Source of the DNA: Lachnospiraceae bacterium
GTDB lineage: Bacteria > Bacillota_A > Clostridia > Lachnospirales > Lachnospiraceae
Direction: 5' to 3'
Length of the DNA stretch: 15,379 bases
Assembly: GCA_017621115.1 (NCBI GenBank)
Contig: JAGATU010000065.1
Coordinates: 1 to 15,379 of the forward strand
Shown here piece by piece: positions 6,167 through 14,445 of this stretch (its first letter is position 1; every line of letters begins with the position of its first letter). Made by a program: the position numbers and the translations under genes. Below the pieces are notes generated by a model, which did no database searches, had not been told where the DNA came from, and saw only the letters and a list, made by a program, of their open reading frames with translations.

Positions 6167-7942
6167 TCACGAATTTAAAGAAATATGCGTTTTAGTAAGT
6201 TCTTCCAACGCTTTTTTTCCTTCAATCACGCGATTTAAACTACTTACATCCTGTCCCAGCTTCTTACTGGACTCTTCATAACTGTTGCGCTTTACAGCAA
6301 GCACCACATCTTTAAGTGCCTTTTCCTTTTCGGAAAGATTATCCATCGGCGGTAATTTGGTGTTAAACAAAGCCGCCACCTTCCGCTGTTCTTCTTCGTC
6401 CGAAAATAAAGAAATAATCGCTGCCGGCTCACAAACGCCCTTGTCCAAATCTGCAAGAAGATGCTGTGCCGCCTTACCATACGGTTCTTCGGTAAAATCT
6501 TCCGGGGAGATATATTTCATTATCTTACGGTAAACCTGCGGTTCCTCAACCAGCCAGGTAAGTAAAAGCCCCTGCGAACGCATAACCGCATCCTGCGCAG
6601 TCGGCTTACTCTGGATTCCCGACTTAGGCCTATCGAGTGGCTTAATCAGTCCCTGTCTGTTTCCCAACTGATTGACCATATTACGAAGGCTGTCAAAACC
6701 AATCCCGTATTTGGAGGCAACCGCTTCTATATAATTCTCACGTTCGACTTCATCATTGAAATTGCACAGCTTTTTGGCTATTTCTTTATAAAAAGCGGTC
6801 TTCTCATCCGGGTCCTGTAAATTATAATCTCTCTGCAGTACGCGCAGTTCAAACAGAAAACTGTTCTCTGCCTGCTTAATACGCTCCTCAAAAGCTTCCG
6901 CCCCGAGATTTTTAATAAATTCATCGGGATCCTTATACGGTTCCAAATTAAGCACTCTGGCTGTCATACCATTCTCTCTTAAGATGCCGATTGCGCGCAA
7001 TGCAGCCTTTGTACCGGCCCCATCACTGTCATATGACAAAATAACGGTATCCGTAAAGCGATGCAATAAATTAGCCTGTCCGGAAGTAAATGCCGTTCCG
7101 AGCGATGCCACCGCCTGCGTAAATCCTGCCTGATGCATGGAAATAACATCCATATAACCTTCACACAGAATAATATGGTCTCTTCTGCTGCTACGCGCAA
7201 AATTAAGTCCGTACAGATTGCGGCTCTTATCAAATATCATGGTCTCGGGAGAGTTCAGATATTTCGGTTCTCCTTCGCCCATAACACGACCGCCGAAACC
7301 GATTACGCGATGATTGATATCCTGTATCGGAAACATCACACGGTTCCAGAACTTATCATGCACGCCCTTTGCCTCATTGCCTGCTGCAAGGCCCGCCTGG
7401 ATAATCATCTCGTCCTGATAGCCTTTCTGTTTCAGGTACTGCACCAAATCATTCGAAAACTTATTGGAATAACCGAGTCCAAACTGCTTCATGGTCTCTT
7501 CCGATAGTTCTCGCTTTGTCAGATACTGATGTCCGATTGCCCCCTGCGGACTACGCAGCTGATAGTAAAAATACTTGGCAGCTTCTTTATTTATTTCCAA
7601 AAGAAGGGCTTTTTTATCCGCTTCTTTTTTCATTTCTTCTGAATATTCAATTTCCGGCAAATCAATACCTGCCCGGTCCGCCAATGTCTTAATGGCTTCA
7701 GGGAATGTATCGTTTTCATAGTTCATTAAAAAGGTAAAAACATTGCCTCCCGCACCGCAACCGAAACAATAGTACATCTGCTTCTGGGGGGATACCGAAA
7801 AGGACGGTGATTTCTCGTTATGAAACGGACACAGTCCAAAGTAGCTTGCGCCCTTCTTCTGCAACCGTACATAACCACCCACAACATCCACAATATCATT
7901 CCTTGAACGAACTTCTTCCACCAGTTCATCCGGATAATACAT
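6167..7942 (-). CDS. dnaG: DNA primase
   Basis: DnaG makes RNA primers for DNA replication, acting with the replicative helicase. The 591-residue protein has the N-terminal zinc-binding domain with ligands Cys38, His41, Cys59 and Cys62 (CPFH and CFGC). The catalytic core has a Toprim fold, with the acidic residue in EGYMDV (261-266) and the metal-binding aspartates in DSDGAG (305-310). A flexible linker near 430-450 (basic, Pro/Ser/Gln) leads to a C-terminal helical region that should bind the DnaB-type helicase. Length is normal for Firmicutes. AGGAGG just before the ATG fixes the start. It is preceded by dgt with a 15-base gap and followed by rpoD, so the three form the macromolecular-synthesis-type operon. 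Confidence 0.98.
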   Translation of the reverse strand: MYYPDELVEEVRSRNDIVDVVGGYVRLQKKGASYFGLCPFHNEKSPSFSVSPQKQMYYCFGCGAGGNVFTFLMNYENDTFPEAIKTLADRAGIDLPEIEYSEEMKKEADKKALLLEINKEAAKYFYYQLRSPQGAIGHQYLTKRELSEETMKQFGLGYSNKFSNDLVQYLKQKGYQDEMIIQAGLAAGNEAKGVHDKFWNRVMFPIQDINHRVIGFGGRVMGEGEPKYLNSPETMIFDKSRNLYGLNFARSSRRDHIILCEGYMDVISMHQAGFTQAVASLGTAFTSGQANLLHRFTDTVILSYDSDGAGTKAALRAIGILRENGMTARVLNLEPYKDPDEFIKNLGAEAFEERIKQAENSFLFELRVLQRDYNLQDPDEKTAFYKEIAKKLCNFNDEVERENYIEAVASKYGIGFDSLRNMVNQLGNRQGLIKPLDRPKSGIQSKPTAQDAVMRSQGLLLTWLVEEPQVYRKIMKYISPEDFTEEPYGKAAQHLLADLDKGVCEPAAIISLFSDEEEQRKVAALFNTKLPPMDNLSEKEKALKDVVLAVKRNSYEESSKKLGQDVSSLNRVIEGKKALEELTKTHISLNS

Positions 7943-7957
7943 ATATTTCCTCCTAAA

Positions 7958-8962
7958 TCATCCATGCCAAGATTTTGGAATGAATAGTTCTTCGTATTTC
8001 GCAATAGCAAATCTATCCGTCATAGCACCGACGTAATCACATACAACCCGTTCTTTGGCTTCGCCTTCGTCCACCATTACATGATACTCACGAGGCAACA
8101 CATCAAAGTGTGTCAGATAATAATCATATAATGTCTTCATAAGGGTTTCGGCTTTGCTTTCTTCGCTCTTGGCCTCGGGATTGGTGTATACGTTTTCAAA
8201 CATAAACTGTCGTAAATCCTTCATTGCCTTTGCTACGGGTTCTGACATCAGAATATCATTCTGGCCAAGGCTTGTTGTCACAATATCATGAATAAAGTGG
8301 CTTAAGCGTTCATTTGTCGTGGAACCGATTACCTCACGGATGGACATCGGGATATCATTTTCCGTAAGGATTCCCGCACGGAGCGCATCGTCCATATCAT
8401 GGTGTATGTATGCAATCTTATCGGAAAGACGCACAATCTTACCTTCCAATGTATCCGGCGTTCCCTTCGTCTGATGGTTCAGGATTCCGTTACGTACTTC
8501 ATATGTCAGATTCAGGCCCTGTCCGTCTTTTTCCAAAACATCCACAGTACGAAGGCTCTGCTCACTATGTTCAAATCCAAGCGGACAGATATCGTTAAGT
8601 GCACGTTCGCCGGCATGACCAAATGGTGTATGTCCCAAATCATGTCCGAGTGCAATGGCCTCCACCAGTTCTTCGTTTAATTCAAGCGCCTTGGCAATGG
8701 TTCTGGCGTTCTGGGATACCTCAAGAGTATGCGTAAGTCTCGTACGGTAATGATCCCCTTCCGGCGTTAAAAACACCTGGGTTTTATCCTTTAAACGTCG
8801 AAACGATTTACTATGAAGAATTCGGTCACGATCCCGCTGAAATACAGGACGGATATCGCACTGCTCCTCTTCTTTCAGCCTTCCCTTGGAATTCTTACTT
8901 AAGGTTGCATATTTACTTAAGTGTATCTCTTCCCATTTTTCTAAGCTTTCACGTATTGTCAT
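7958..8962 (-). CDS. dgt: dGTPase-like dNTP triphosphohydrolase
   Basis: This HD-superfamily enzyme hydrolyses deoxynucleoside triphosphates to the nucleoside and triphosphate. With the start at 8962 it has 334 residues. The metal ligands are His78 (THTLEVSQ), His107-Asp108 (GHDLGHTPFGH) and Asp181 (RLSDKIAY), so the HD site is intact. The frame is open 15 codons further up, but GAGGAG at 8975-8970 is well placed for the ATG at 8962, and MTIRESLEK is the usual beginning for this family. It is of the shorter Firmicutes type rather than the 505-residue E. coli Dgt. It sits 15 bases ahead of dnaG, a common Clostridia order, and probably heads the operon. Confidence 0.94.
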   Translation of the reverse strand: MTIRESLEKWEEIHLSKYATLSKNSKGRLKEEEQCDIRPVFQRDRDRILHSKSFRRLKDKTQVFLTPEGDHYRTRLTHTLEVSQNARTIAKALELNEELVEAIALGHDLGHTPFGHAGERALNDICPLGFEHSEQSLRTVDVLEKDGQGLNLTYEVRNGILNHQTKGTPDTLEGKIVRLSDKIAYIHHDMDDALRAGILTENDIPMSIREVIGSTTNERLSHFIHDIVTTSLGQNDILMSEPVAKAMKDLRQFMFENVYTNPEAKSEESKAETLMKTLYDYYLTHFDVLPREYHVMVDEGEAKERVVCDYVGAMTDRFAIAKYEELFIPKSWHG

Positions 8963-8969
8963 ACATAAT

Positions 8970-8975
8970 CTCCTC
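8970..8975 (-). promoter_or_regulatory. Ribosome binding site deciding the dgt start
   Basis: GAGGAG lies 7 bases before the ATG at 8962. The longer frame beginning at 9007 has no such site and would add 15 residues untypical of the family. Confidence 0.8.
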
Positions 8976-8981
8976 ATTAGA

Positions 8982-9012
8982 CTGACACAACAAACCGAAA
9001 TTTGCATATAAT
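8982..9012 (+). promoter_or_regulatory. Candidate promoter of the acyltransferase pair
   Basis: CTGACA (8982-8987, one mismatch from TTGACA) and a perfect TATAAT (9007-9012) are separated by 19 bases, slightly longer than ideal. The predicted start near 9019 gives a leader of about 49 bases. A weaker alternative is TAAAAT at 9041-9046 without a good -35 box. The site overlaps the candidate dgt promoter from the opposite strand. Confidence 0.45.
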
Positions 9013-9015
9013 CCT

Positions 9016-9044
9016 ATTATTAATATTCTGTACATCGCGGTAAA
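9016..9044 (-). promoter_or_regulatory. Candidate promoter of the dgt-dnaG-rpoD operon
   Basis: On the minus strand TTTACC (9044-9039) and AATAAT (9021-9016) are separated by 17 bases, matching consensus at four and five of six positions. The predicted start near 9009 gives a leader of about 47 bases before dgt. It is the best minus-strand candidate in the 105-bp divergent region, but is not strong. Confidence 0.4.
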
Positions 9045-9067
9045 ATCCTTTTTTTCCATAAAAAAAT

Positions 9068-10384
9068 ATGCTAAAATTATTCCGTATGAAAAACAGAATC
9101 AATTCCCTTCCACATCCGGCTTCCACATGGTATAAGCTGGATTTATCGGCAATTGTATATCCGACCTTGCAACGTAAGGACTTTTCTTCCGTATACAGAC
9201 TTTCCGTCTCTTTAAAAGAAGAGATTAATCCTGATATCCTGCAACAGGCAATCGACCTTTCACTGACACGTTTTCCGACGTACAAAGTGTCCATGCGAAA
9301 AGGTCTTTTTTGGCGTTACTTAGAGCCGAATAACAGGAAGGGACCTTTTGTACAGGAGGATATCCGTAATTTCTGTATGCCGATGCATTTTCACGGTAAC
9401 AACCGCTATCTCTTACGGTTCTATTATTATCAAAACCGTATCTCCATGGAAGCACATCACAGTCTCGGTGACGGCAACGGAGGCATGACCGTATTGAATA
9501 CCATTACAGCCACGTATCTGCGCCTGAAAGGTCATCAGATAAGCAATGGCTACTCCGTCTTTGATATTTTTGAAAAACCGGATCCGGAAGAACTGGAAGA
9601 CGCATACATGCGTTATGCTGATGTAAAATACAAACCGCCACGCAATACCGAAAAAGCCTATCTTGTCCGTGGCACAAAAGAAGATTTCCATACTTTAAAC
9701 GTAATCAACGGGGTTATTCCCGTTTCTGAGATAAAGAAAGTTGCTGCGTCCTATAATGCGACTATAACCGAGTATCTCAATGCCGTTTTACTCTATGCAC
9801 TTATGCAGAAACAGCAAAACGGATTTCACATCCGTCTGCGTCCGGTTAAAATTGCCATGCCGATTAATCTCAGGCAGTTTTTCCCGTCAAAGACATTGCG
9901 TAATTTTATCACGATGATTTATCCTTCCATAGATCCAAGACTCGGCAACTACACATTTGATGAGATTGTAAAACATGTACACCATTATATGCACTTATAT
10001 ATTGAGGAAAAATATTTGATGGGGGAAATGAACACCAATGCGGCTGCGCAGAAACATCCGATAGCCCGTATCAGTCCTTTATTCCTCAAAGATATCGTTG
10101 TCCGTACATTTTATTCCAATGTACAGGACAAAAATTCTTCTGCAGGACTTACCAATATGGGCGTTATGCGTCTGCCGGAAGATATGATTCCGCATGTGGA
10201 ACGATATGATATTTATATGGGTGTACCATATTCATCCCGGACGAATTGCGCAATTATCAGTTATCAGAATACATTGACCGTCAATTTCTGCAGTTGCATA
10301 GTAGAATCCGATGTAGAACGGTATTTTTTCCGCAAACTTGTAGAAGACGGAATACCTGTAACCATAGAATCCAACAGGGAATAA
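9068..10384 (+). CDS. HHxxxDG acyltransferase (alcohol acetyltransferase-like)
   Basis: This 438-residue protein carries the HHSLGDG motif (130-136), the HHxxxDG active site shared by chloramphenicol acetyltransferase, condensation domains, wax-ester synthases and alcohol acetyltransferases; the first or second His is the general base. N-terminal residues 20-75 (WYKLDLSAIVYP, then a beta strand and helix) and the C-terminal strand around NTLTVNFCS fit the two-lobed fold. No carrier-protein or adenylation domain is attached, so a stand-alone acyl transfer is more likely than peptide synthesis. It probably forms an operon with the zinc-ribbon membrane protein 38 bases downstream. The ATG at 9068 follows an in-frame stop at 9059 and has no visible Shine-Dalgarno; Met7 (9086) is an alternative start. 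The acyl donor and acceptor are unknown. Confidence 0.75.
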   Translation: MLKLFRMKNRINSLPHPASTWYKLDLSAIVYPTLQRKDFSSVYRLSVSLKEEINPDILQQAIDLSLTRFPTYKVSMRKGLFWRYLEPNNRKGPFVQEDIRNFCMPMHFHGNNRYLLRFYYYQNRISMEAHHSLGDGNGGMTVLNTITATYLRLKGHQISNGYSVFDIFEKPDPEELEDAYMRYADVKYKPPRNTEKAYLVRGTKEDFHTLNVINGVIPVSEIKKVAASYNATITEYLNAVLLYALMQKQQNGFHIRLRPVKIAMPINLRQFFPSKTLRNFITMIYPSIDPRLGNYTFDEIVKHVHHYMHLYIEEKYLMGEMNTNAAAQKHPIARISPLFLKDIVVRTFYSNVQDKNSSAGLTNMGVMRLPEDMIPHVERYDIYMGVPYSSRTNCAIISYQNTLTVNFCSCIVESDVERYFFRKLVEDGIPVTIESNRE

Positions 10385-10412
10385 CTCTGCCGGATTTCCC
10401 TTTGACAGAAAT

Positions 10413-10416
10413 GGAG
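10413..10416 (+). promoter_or_regulatory. Ribosome binding site deciding the zinc-ribbon protein start
   Basis: GGAG lies 6 bases before the ATG at 10423. Earlier in-frame ATGs at 10411 and 10246 lack a site, and the latter lies inside the acyltransferase gene. Confidence 0.6.
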
Positions 10417-10422
10417 AATCTT

Positions 10423-11127
10423 ATGTCTTATTGTGTAAATTGTGGAGTGAAACTGGACGATGCACTCAACAAATGTCCTCTATGCAACACTCCCGTTATC
10501 AACCCGAAAGAATTAAAAAAAATGGGACCTATCAGTCCGTTTCCAACCAAACACGGAGAAACGGAAAAAGTCAAAACAAAGGATATAATAATCCTGACCA
10601 GTGTTTTCCTGGCTACTACGGCTATTTGCTGTATGCTTCTTAATTATCTGGTATTTAGTAAAACACTCTGGTCAATACCGATTGTCGGATTGTGTGCATT
10701 TATTTGGGTTATCGGCATTCCGCCAATTGCCTTTGAAAAAATGCCGATATATATTTCCATGCTGATAGACGGACTTGCGATGGCCGGATATTTGTACATG
10801 CTTTCCTTTATGACCAGTAATAAAGCATGGCTTACTAAATTAGCCCTTCCGATTACGGCACTTGCTACCGCATTGATTTTAACCTTTACATTACTGGTTA
10901 AAAAGGTTTCCTCTTCCATCTTAGCCACCGCACTCTATTTTTATGTTATGGTTCCGGTTCTTTGTATCGGAATCGAATTATTGGTGTGGCATTATTACGA
11001 CAAACCGCTTCATATTACCTGGTCTGCCATAGTGCTTGTCCCTTGTCTGATTGTAGACATTGTATTAATAACGGTTTTATCCCGCAAGCGTTTACGCGAA
11101 GCCGTACGCCGCAGGTTACATTTTTAA
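10423..11127 (+). CDS. Zinc-ribbon multi-pass membrane protein (DUF6320-like)
   Basis: This 234-residue protein begins with a zinc ribbon, with Cys4, Cys7, Cys18 and Cys21 in CVNC and CPLC, then a short polar linker (22-53) and about six hydrophobic segments (roughly 54-76, 83-103, 107-129, 137-158, 165-190, 197-220). It ends in a basic tail (RKRLREAVRRRLHF), so the C-terminus is probably cytoplasmic. I recognise it as resembling DUF6320 proteins, which I recall lying beside alcohol acetyltransferase-like genes in Firmicutes; that recollection was not checked. Function is unknown. The tight spacing to the acyltransferase suggests they work together, for example with this protein holding the enzyme at the membrane or supplying a lipid-linked substrate. 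The stop codon lies in the arm of the terminator. Confidence 0.75.
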   Translation: MSYCVNCGVKLDDALNKCPLCNTPVINPKELKKMGPISPFPTKHGETEKVKTKDIIILTSVFLATTAICCMLLNYLVFSKTLWSIPIVGLCAFIWVIGIPPIAFEKMPIYISMLIDGLAMAGYLYMLSFMTSNKAWLTKLALPITALATALILTFTLLVKKVSSSILATALYFYVMVPVLCIGIELLVWHYYDKPLHITWSAIVLVPCLIVDIVLITVLSRKRLREAVRRRLHF

Positions 11128-11153
11128 AAAAGCAGGTTATAACCTGCTTTTTT
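11126..11153. terminator. Bidirectional terminator between convergent genes
   Basis: This is a perfect 28-base palindrome: six A, GCAGGTTATAACCTGC, six T. The GC-rich stem is followed by a run of T on either strand, so it can end the plus-strand zinc-ribbon gene and the minus-strand YihY gene alike. The plus-strand stop codon overlaps its left edge. Confidence 0.92.
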
Positions 11154-11163
11154 ATTACTTTCT

Positions 11164-11988
11164 CTATTTGCGCATTACAAGTAGTATCAACGGTCTGAAG
11201 TATCGGTTTAAATTAGCTCCGATCAGGAAAATATACAAACAGCAATATAACCAGAACATCATAATAATAATCGTGCTAAGACTTCCATAAGTTCTCATTC
11301 CTCTGAAATACTCTACGTATACGGAAAACACAAATGAAAATATACTCCATCCTACTGCAGTAAAAACCGCGCCGGGTATCTGAAAACGCATCTTCAATTT
11401 CTTATTCGGTACATAGGTATAGGTTACCGTAAATACTACTGTCAATAATATCCAAACGAACAAAAAACGGAATTTCAGCAATAAATACAACAGTATTCCC
11501 ACATCCGGAAAATGTGTGTATATACCATATACAATGGATTTTCCAAATACTGAAAGGGCAAGCGACACAAGCAATGCCACAACGGTAATCACCATATAAA
11601 AAGTGGCTTCCAAACGCAAGAAGAAATAATTCCTTGTCTCATCAACTTCATTTACCACATTTAATCCATACATCAGTCCCAACATCCCTTTCGAGGATGA
11701 CCAAAGCATAATAATAATCGCAAAAGGTAGAATTCTCGCCGACTGATCATACATCTGTTTTATCATTAATACCGTAATCGAATCCAAATAATCCGGCATA
11801 ATATCCACTGCTGCTATAAGCAGGTTGCGCTCTGTTAATGAAGTAAGCGGCAATAACGAACAAACAATAATCAGCGTTGGCATTAAAGAGAGAAAAAAGA
11901 AAAATGCCGTGCCGGAAGCATACACACTGATATTGTCTTTCGAAAGCTGTCTGATAAAATCCCTGACAATTCCGTAAAACACTCTCAT
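11164..11988 (-). CDS. YihY/BrkB family membrane protein
   Basis: This 274-residue protein has about six transmembrane segments (roughly 23-48, 85-108, 126-150, 165-190, 204-226 and 238-260). The family pattern is visible in ASGTAFFFFLSLMPTL near the N-terminus, WSSSKGMLGLMYGLN (96-110) and YGSLSTIIIMMFWLYCCLYIFLIGANLNR (234-262). Older annotations as ribonuclease BN are wrong for this family; the actual role is unknown, with transport or envelope functions proposed. Its ATG overlaps the SpoIID stop in ATGA, and AGAGGA lies just upstream inside that gene, so the two are almost certainly translationally coupled and may act together in the envelope. Confidence 0.9.
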   Translation of the reverse strand: MRVFYGIVRDFIRQLSKDNISVYASGTAFFFFLSLMPTLIIVCSLLPLTSLTERNLLIAAVDIMPDYLDSITVLMIKQMYDQSARILPFAIIIMLWSSSKGMLGLMYGLNVVNEVDETRNYFFLRLEATFYMVITVVALLVSLALSVFGKSIVYGIYTHFPDVGILLYLLLKFRFLFVWILLTVVFTVTYTYVPNKKLKMRFQIPGAVFTAVGWSIFSFVFSVYVEYFRGMRTYGSLSTIIIMMFWLYCCLYIFLIGANLNRYFRPLILLVMRK

Positions 11989-14396
11989 GATATTTCCTCT
12001 TCATGCAATTTCTTTAAATCCACCCCCGGATAAAAAAAGGTAAGAATCTCTTCGCATGTCAAACCTGTCTGTGCCATATTTTTGGCCCCGTTTTGGCTCA
12101 TTCCGACTCCATGCCCAAAGCCGCCTCCGGTAATTGTATATCCGGTTACTGTTTCATCTTCCGTTATCAATTCTATAGCAATAAATGCGCTCGGAAGAGT
12201 TGCCGCATCAACTTCATCCGCAGTCTGTCGTATTACCTTCGTTTTACCATCCGCAAGAACATAGCGGATATTTAACTCCGATAACACTTTAACAGTTGCT
12301 TCTGTTCCGGTTATTATCAATTCATCTGCGACTCCACCCGGCAAACGTTTCACAATCTGAATATTCTTTATTTCACCTAACGATTCAATTTCTCTGCTCT
12401 TAAAATCCCCGTCTTCCAAAGTCAAAATCATATTTGGATTGTTCAAAAAGCGTGATTGCAAGACCTCTTCCATATGGGAAACATCTATTTTTTTCACATC
12501 ATAAGACCATCGGTACCACCCTTCCTGCGACTCATAATGCGAATCTTTTACATCCGTAATCCATTTTTCAAATACTTCTTCATCCATCAGGGATTGTGGT
12601 GTGAATTCCGCATCCGAAAACAAAACTCCGTCCACATCTTGCTGAATACCGATTTCTTTTGCCTGTAAATATCCGGGCGAAACAGATGTCCCGTGCCATA
12701 CGCCTGTATCGCTTCCCATACCGCAAGAAGTTGAATAATAATATGCCCCTATCGGTTCCCCATTATATTGTGCAATTATATTGTGGGTCGCTTTCACGGC
12801 TTCCGTCGTTGATGTCTGTTCTGCAATATTGTTATATACCTGAAAACCTGCACTGTCATCCACATGTGCTCCAAACTCCGGCAATCCGGCATTCATCATT
12901 TTGCCGTAGGCATAGGTTCTTGCACATACTGCCTGCGCCATCAGTGCTTCTTTCGGATACGATGAAGGCATTTCACTTGGCACTACTTTACACAAATAAT
13001 CTTCCAACAAAACTTCATTTATTACCAAAAGCCCTTCTTCATCACCGGTTATTTCCAGACTTCCAAGGTAGGACGGATTCCCGTTACTTCTGTTTACACT
13101 CTCCAGCGTAATCTCACCGGATAATACAGACGGGATGAGTTTTATTCTTTTTCCGCTCCGCTTTATATCCTTCCTGTCAATGTTGAAATTCTCTCCTTTT
13201 GGAATGACCCTGCGTTCTTTTTCCACTCCTTCTTCATATTCGATCCATTCCATATCCCGGTTACAATATCCGGAAACATTTTCGTGATATCTGCCTGCCA
13301 TGTCCGAATTTTTCAATAATACACGGATATATTCCATATCCTCATCTTTTATCACCAGACAGGCAACGATTTTCCCATCTTCAACCACAAAATCAGAAAA
13401 TGGATAACCGATTCGCAAATCATTTCTGTTAACGGACTCCAGTTCTCCGTACTCTTTGTATACCTGCATATTCTCATCCGTCTGATACTTACCATATCCT
13501 TCTATTTCTATAGTGCTGTCACTAACCTGTAATAATTTACCGTGTATATAATCTTCTTTTTCATGCACTACATTCATACTGCCTTTTTCAAGTTCAATAT
13601 CGATTATTTTGCGCAGGTTTTTACCATTCTCATATTTTCCTGAAATATTATTGAATGTATCAACCGGATAATACATGTGATAACCGTTATAAAACAAATG
13701 CACCCTGTCCTCTGATATATCCGAAAAATATACATTTTCAAGAATGCCTTTCTCTTTCGCATGACCGGTTATTGAAAGAATACTGTCCTCAAAACAAATC
13801 GCATTAACATTCGAAAACAAATAATCCCCGATACACGGATATTGATTATGCATCAAGTTTTTTCCTGTAAAAACCATATTTTCTGTAATCGCATTATGTT
13901 CCTCATCCGATATCTGTTCAGACATACCAAGCAATGACAATTCCTGCAATACAATCCGGCCATTACCGTAATTTTGGGTCAATAGCTCTGCAACACGATT
14001 CCAATCCCGTAATCCTACATACCATGACTCGCCTCTATATTCTGTCAGCCAATCCACACTTTCTATCGGAAATGCCTGTAATATAGTCTGCAATTCCCCG
14101 AATAACAGATAACTTTCCTCTTCATTTTGTTGCATCATAAAGCGATTCTGCAAACCAAGGAGTTCATTTTGCATTTCCTGTGAAATAATGCCTTTATTAA
14201 CCTCTGTCAATGTTTCCATAAACGGAAGAACTTCTTTTACATGCACATAAGGGGCATTTCCTTCTTTTAACCGATAGTTTTTGTATGTGAATGCAACAAA
14301 TAATAAAGCCAAAATCCCTGATATGCATACTGCCGTTTTTAATAACAATCGCCTATGTTTCTCATTATTATTGTTATTTCTATATTCTCTATACAT
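11985..14396 (-). CDS. Membrane-anchored SpoIID/LytB-domain protein, long form
   Basis: This 803-residue protein has a basic N-terminus and one transmembrane helix (about 17-37), placing the rest outside the membrane. The SpoIID/LytB domain begins near 445 (YLGSLEITGDEEGLLVINE) and contains the catalytic glutamate, Glu475, in KVVPSEMP, the STSCG motif (555-559), and the C-terminal GGGFGHGVGMSQNGA. SpoIID is a peptidoglycan lytic transglycosylase used in engulfment; LytB enhances amidases. Classical SpoIID has about 340 residues, so roughly 400 residues (about 40-440) are extra. This part starts helical (about 55-165) and then looks beta-rich and acidic; I recognise no family in it. The long form may be a vegetative wall enzyme rather than the sporulation one. 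AAGGGA before 14396 fixes the start, 24 bases past the 6S RNA terminator hairpin. Confidence 0.88.
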   Translation of the reverse strand: MYREYRNNNNNEKHRRLLLKTAVCISGILALLFVAFTYKNYRLKEGNAPYVHVKEVLPFMETLTEVNKGIISQEMQNELLGLQNRFMMQQNEEESYLLFGELQTILQAFPIESVDWLTEYRGESWYVGLRDWNRVAELLTQNYGNGRIVLQELSLLGMSEQISDEEHNAITENMVFTGKNLMHNQYPCIGDYLFSNVNAICFEDSILSITGHAKEKGILENVYFSDISEDRVHLFYNGYHMYYPVDTFNNISGKYENGKNLRKIIDIELEKGSMNVVHEKEDYIHGKLLQVSDSTIEIEGYGKYQTDENMQVYKEYGELESVNRNDLRIGYPFSDFVVEDGKIVACLVIKDEDMEYIRVLLKNSDMAGRYHENVSGYCNRDMEWIEYEEGVEKERRVIPKGENFNIDRKDIKRSGKRIKLIPSVLSGEITLESVNRSNGNPSYLGSLEITGDEEGLLVINEVLLEDYLCKVVPSEMPSSYPKEALMAQAVCARTYAYGKMMNAGLPEFGAHVDDSAGFQVYNNIAEQTSTTEAVKATHNIIAQYNGEPIGAYYYSTSCGMGSDTGVWHGTSVSPGYLQAKEIGIQQDVDGVLFSDAEFTPQSLMDEEVFEKWITDVKDSHYESQEGWYRWSYDVKKIDVSHMEEVLQSRFLNNPNMILTLEDGDFKSREIESLGEIKNIQIVKRLPGGVADELIITGTEATVKVLSELNIRYVLADGKTKVIRQTADEVDAATLPSAFIAIELITEDETVTGYTITGGGFGHGVGMSQNGAKNMAQTGLTCEEILTFFYPGVDLKKLHEEEIS

Positions 14397-14405
14397 AAAT
14401 ATATT

Positions 14406-14445
14406 CCCTTAACGCAAACGAAGAGCAGCCAATCGGCTGCTCTTC
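14406..14445 (-). terminator. Hairpin terminator after the 6S RNA gene
   Basis: A perfect 11-bp stem with a 4-base loop (14445-14435 with 14430-14420, arm GAAGAGCAGCC) directly follows the closing stem of the small RNA. On the minus strand it is followed by CGTTTGCGTTAAGGG, a poor U tract, so it may terminate incompletely or serve as an RNA 3' processing barrier. The AAGGGA ribosome site of the SpoIID gene follows at once. Confidence 0.65.

Noticed and set aside
4319..6281. Several plus-strand frames of 60-140 codons opposite trmK, rpoD and dnaG
   Set aside because: They are antisense shadows of conserved genes, without ribosome sites or known motifs.
9005..9007. The longer dgt frame starting at 9007
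   Set aside because: GAGGAG is placed for the ATG at 8962, and the extra 15 residues do not match the family's usual start.
10246..10422. A 59-residue N-terminal extension of the zinc-ribbon protein
   Set aside because: It overlaps the acyltransferase gene in another frame; GGAG supports the ATG at 10423.
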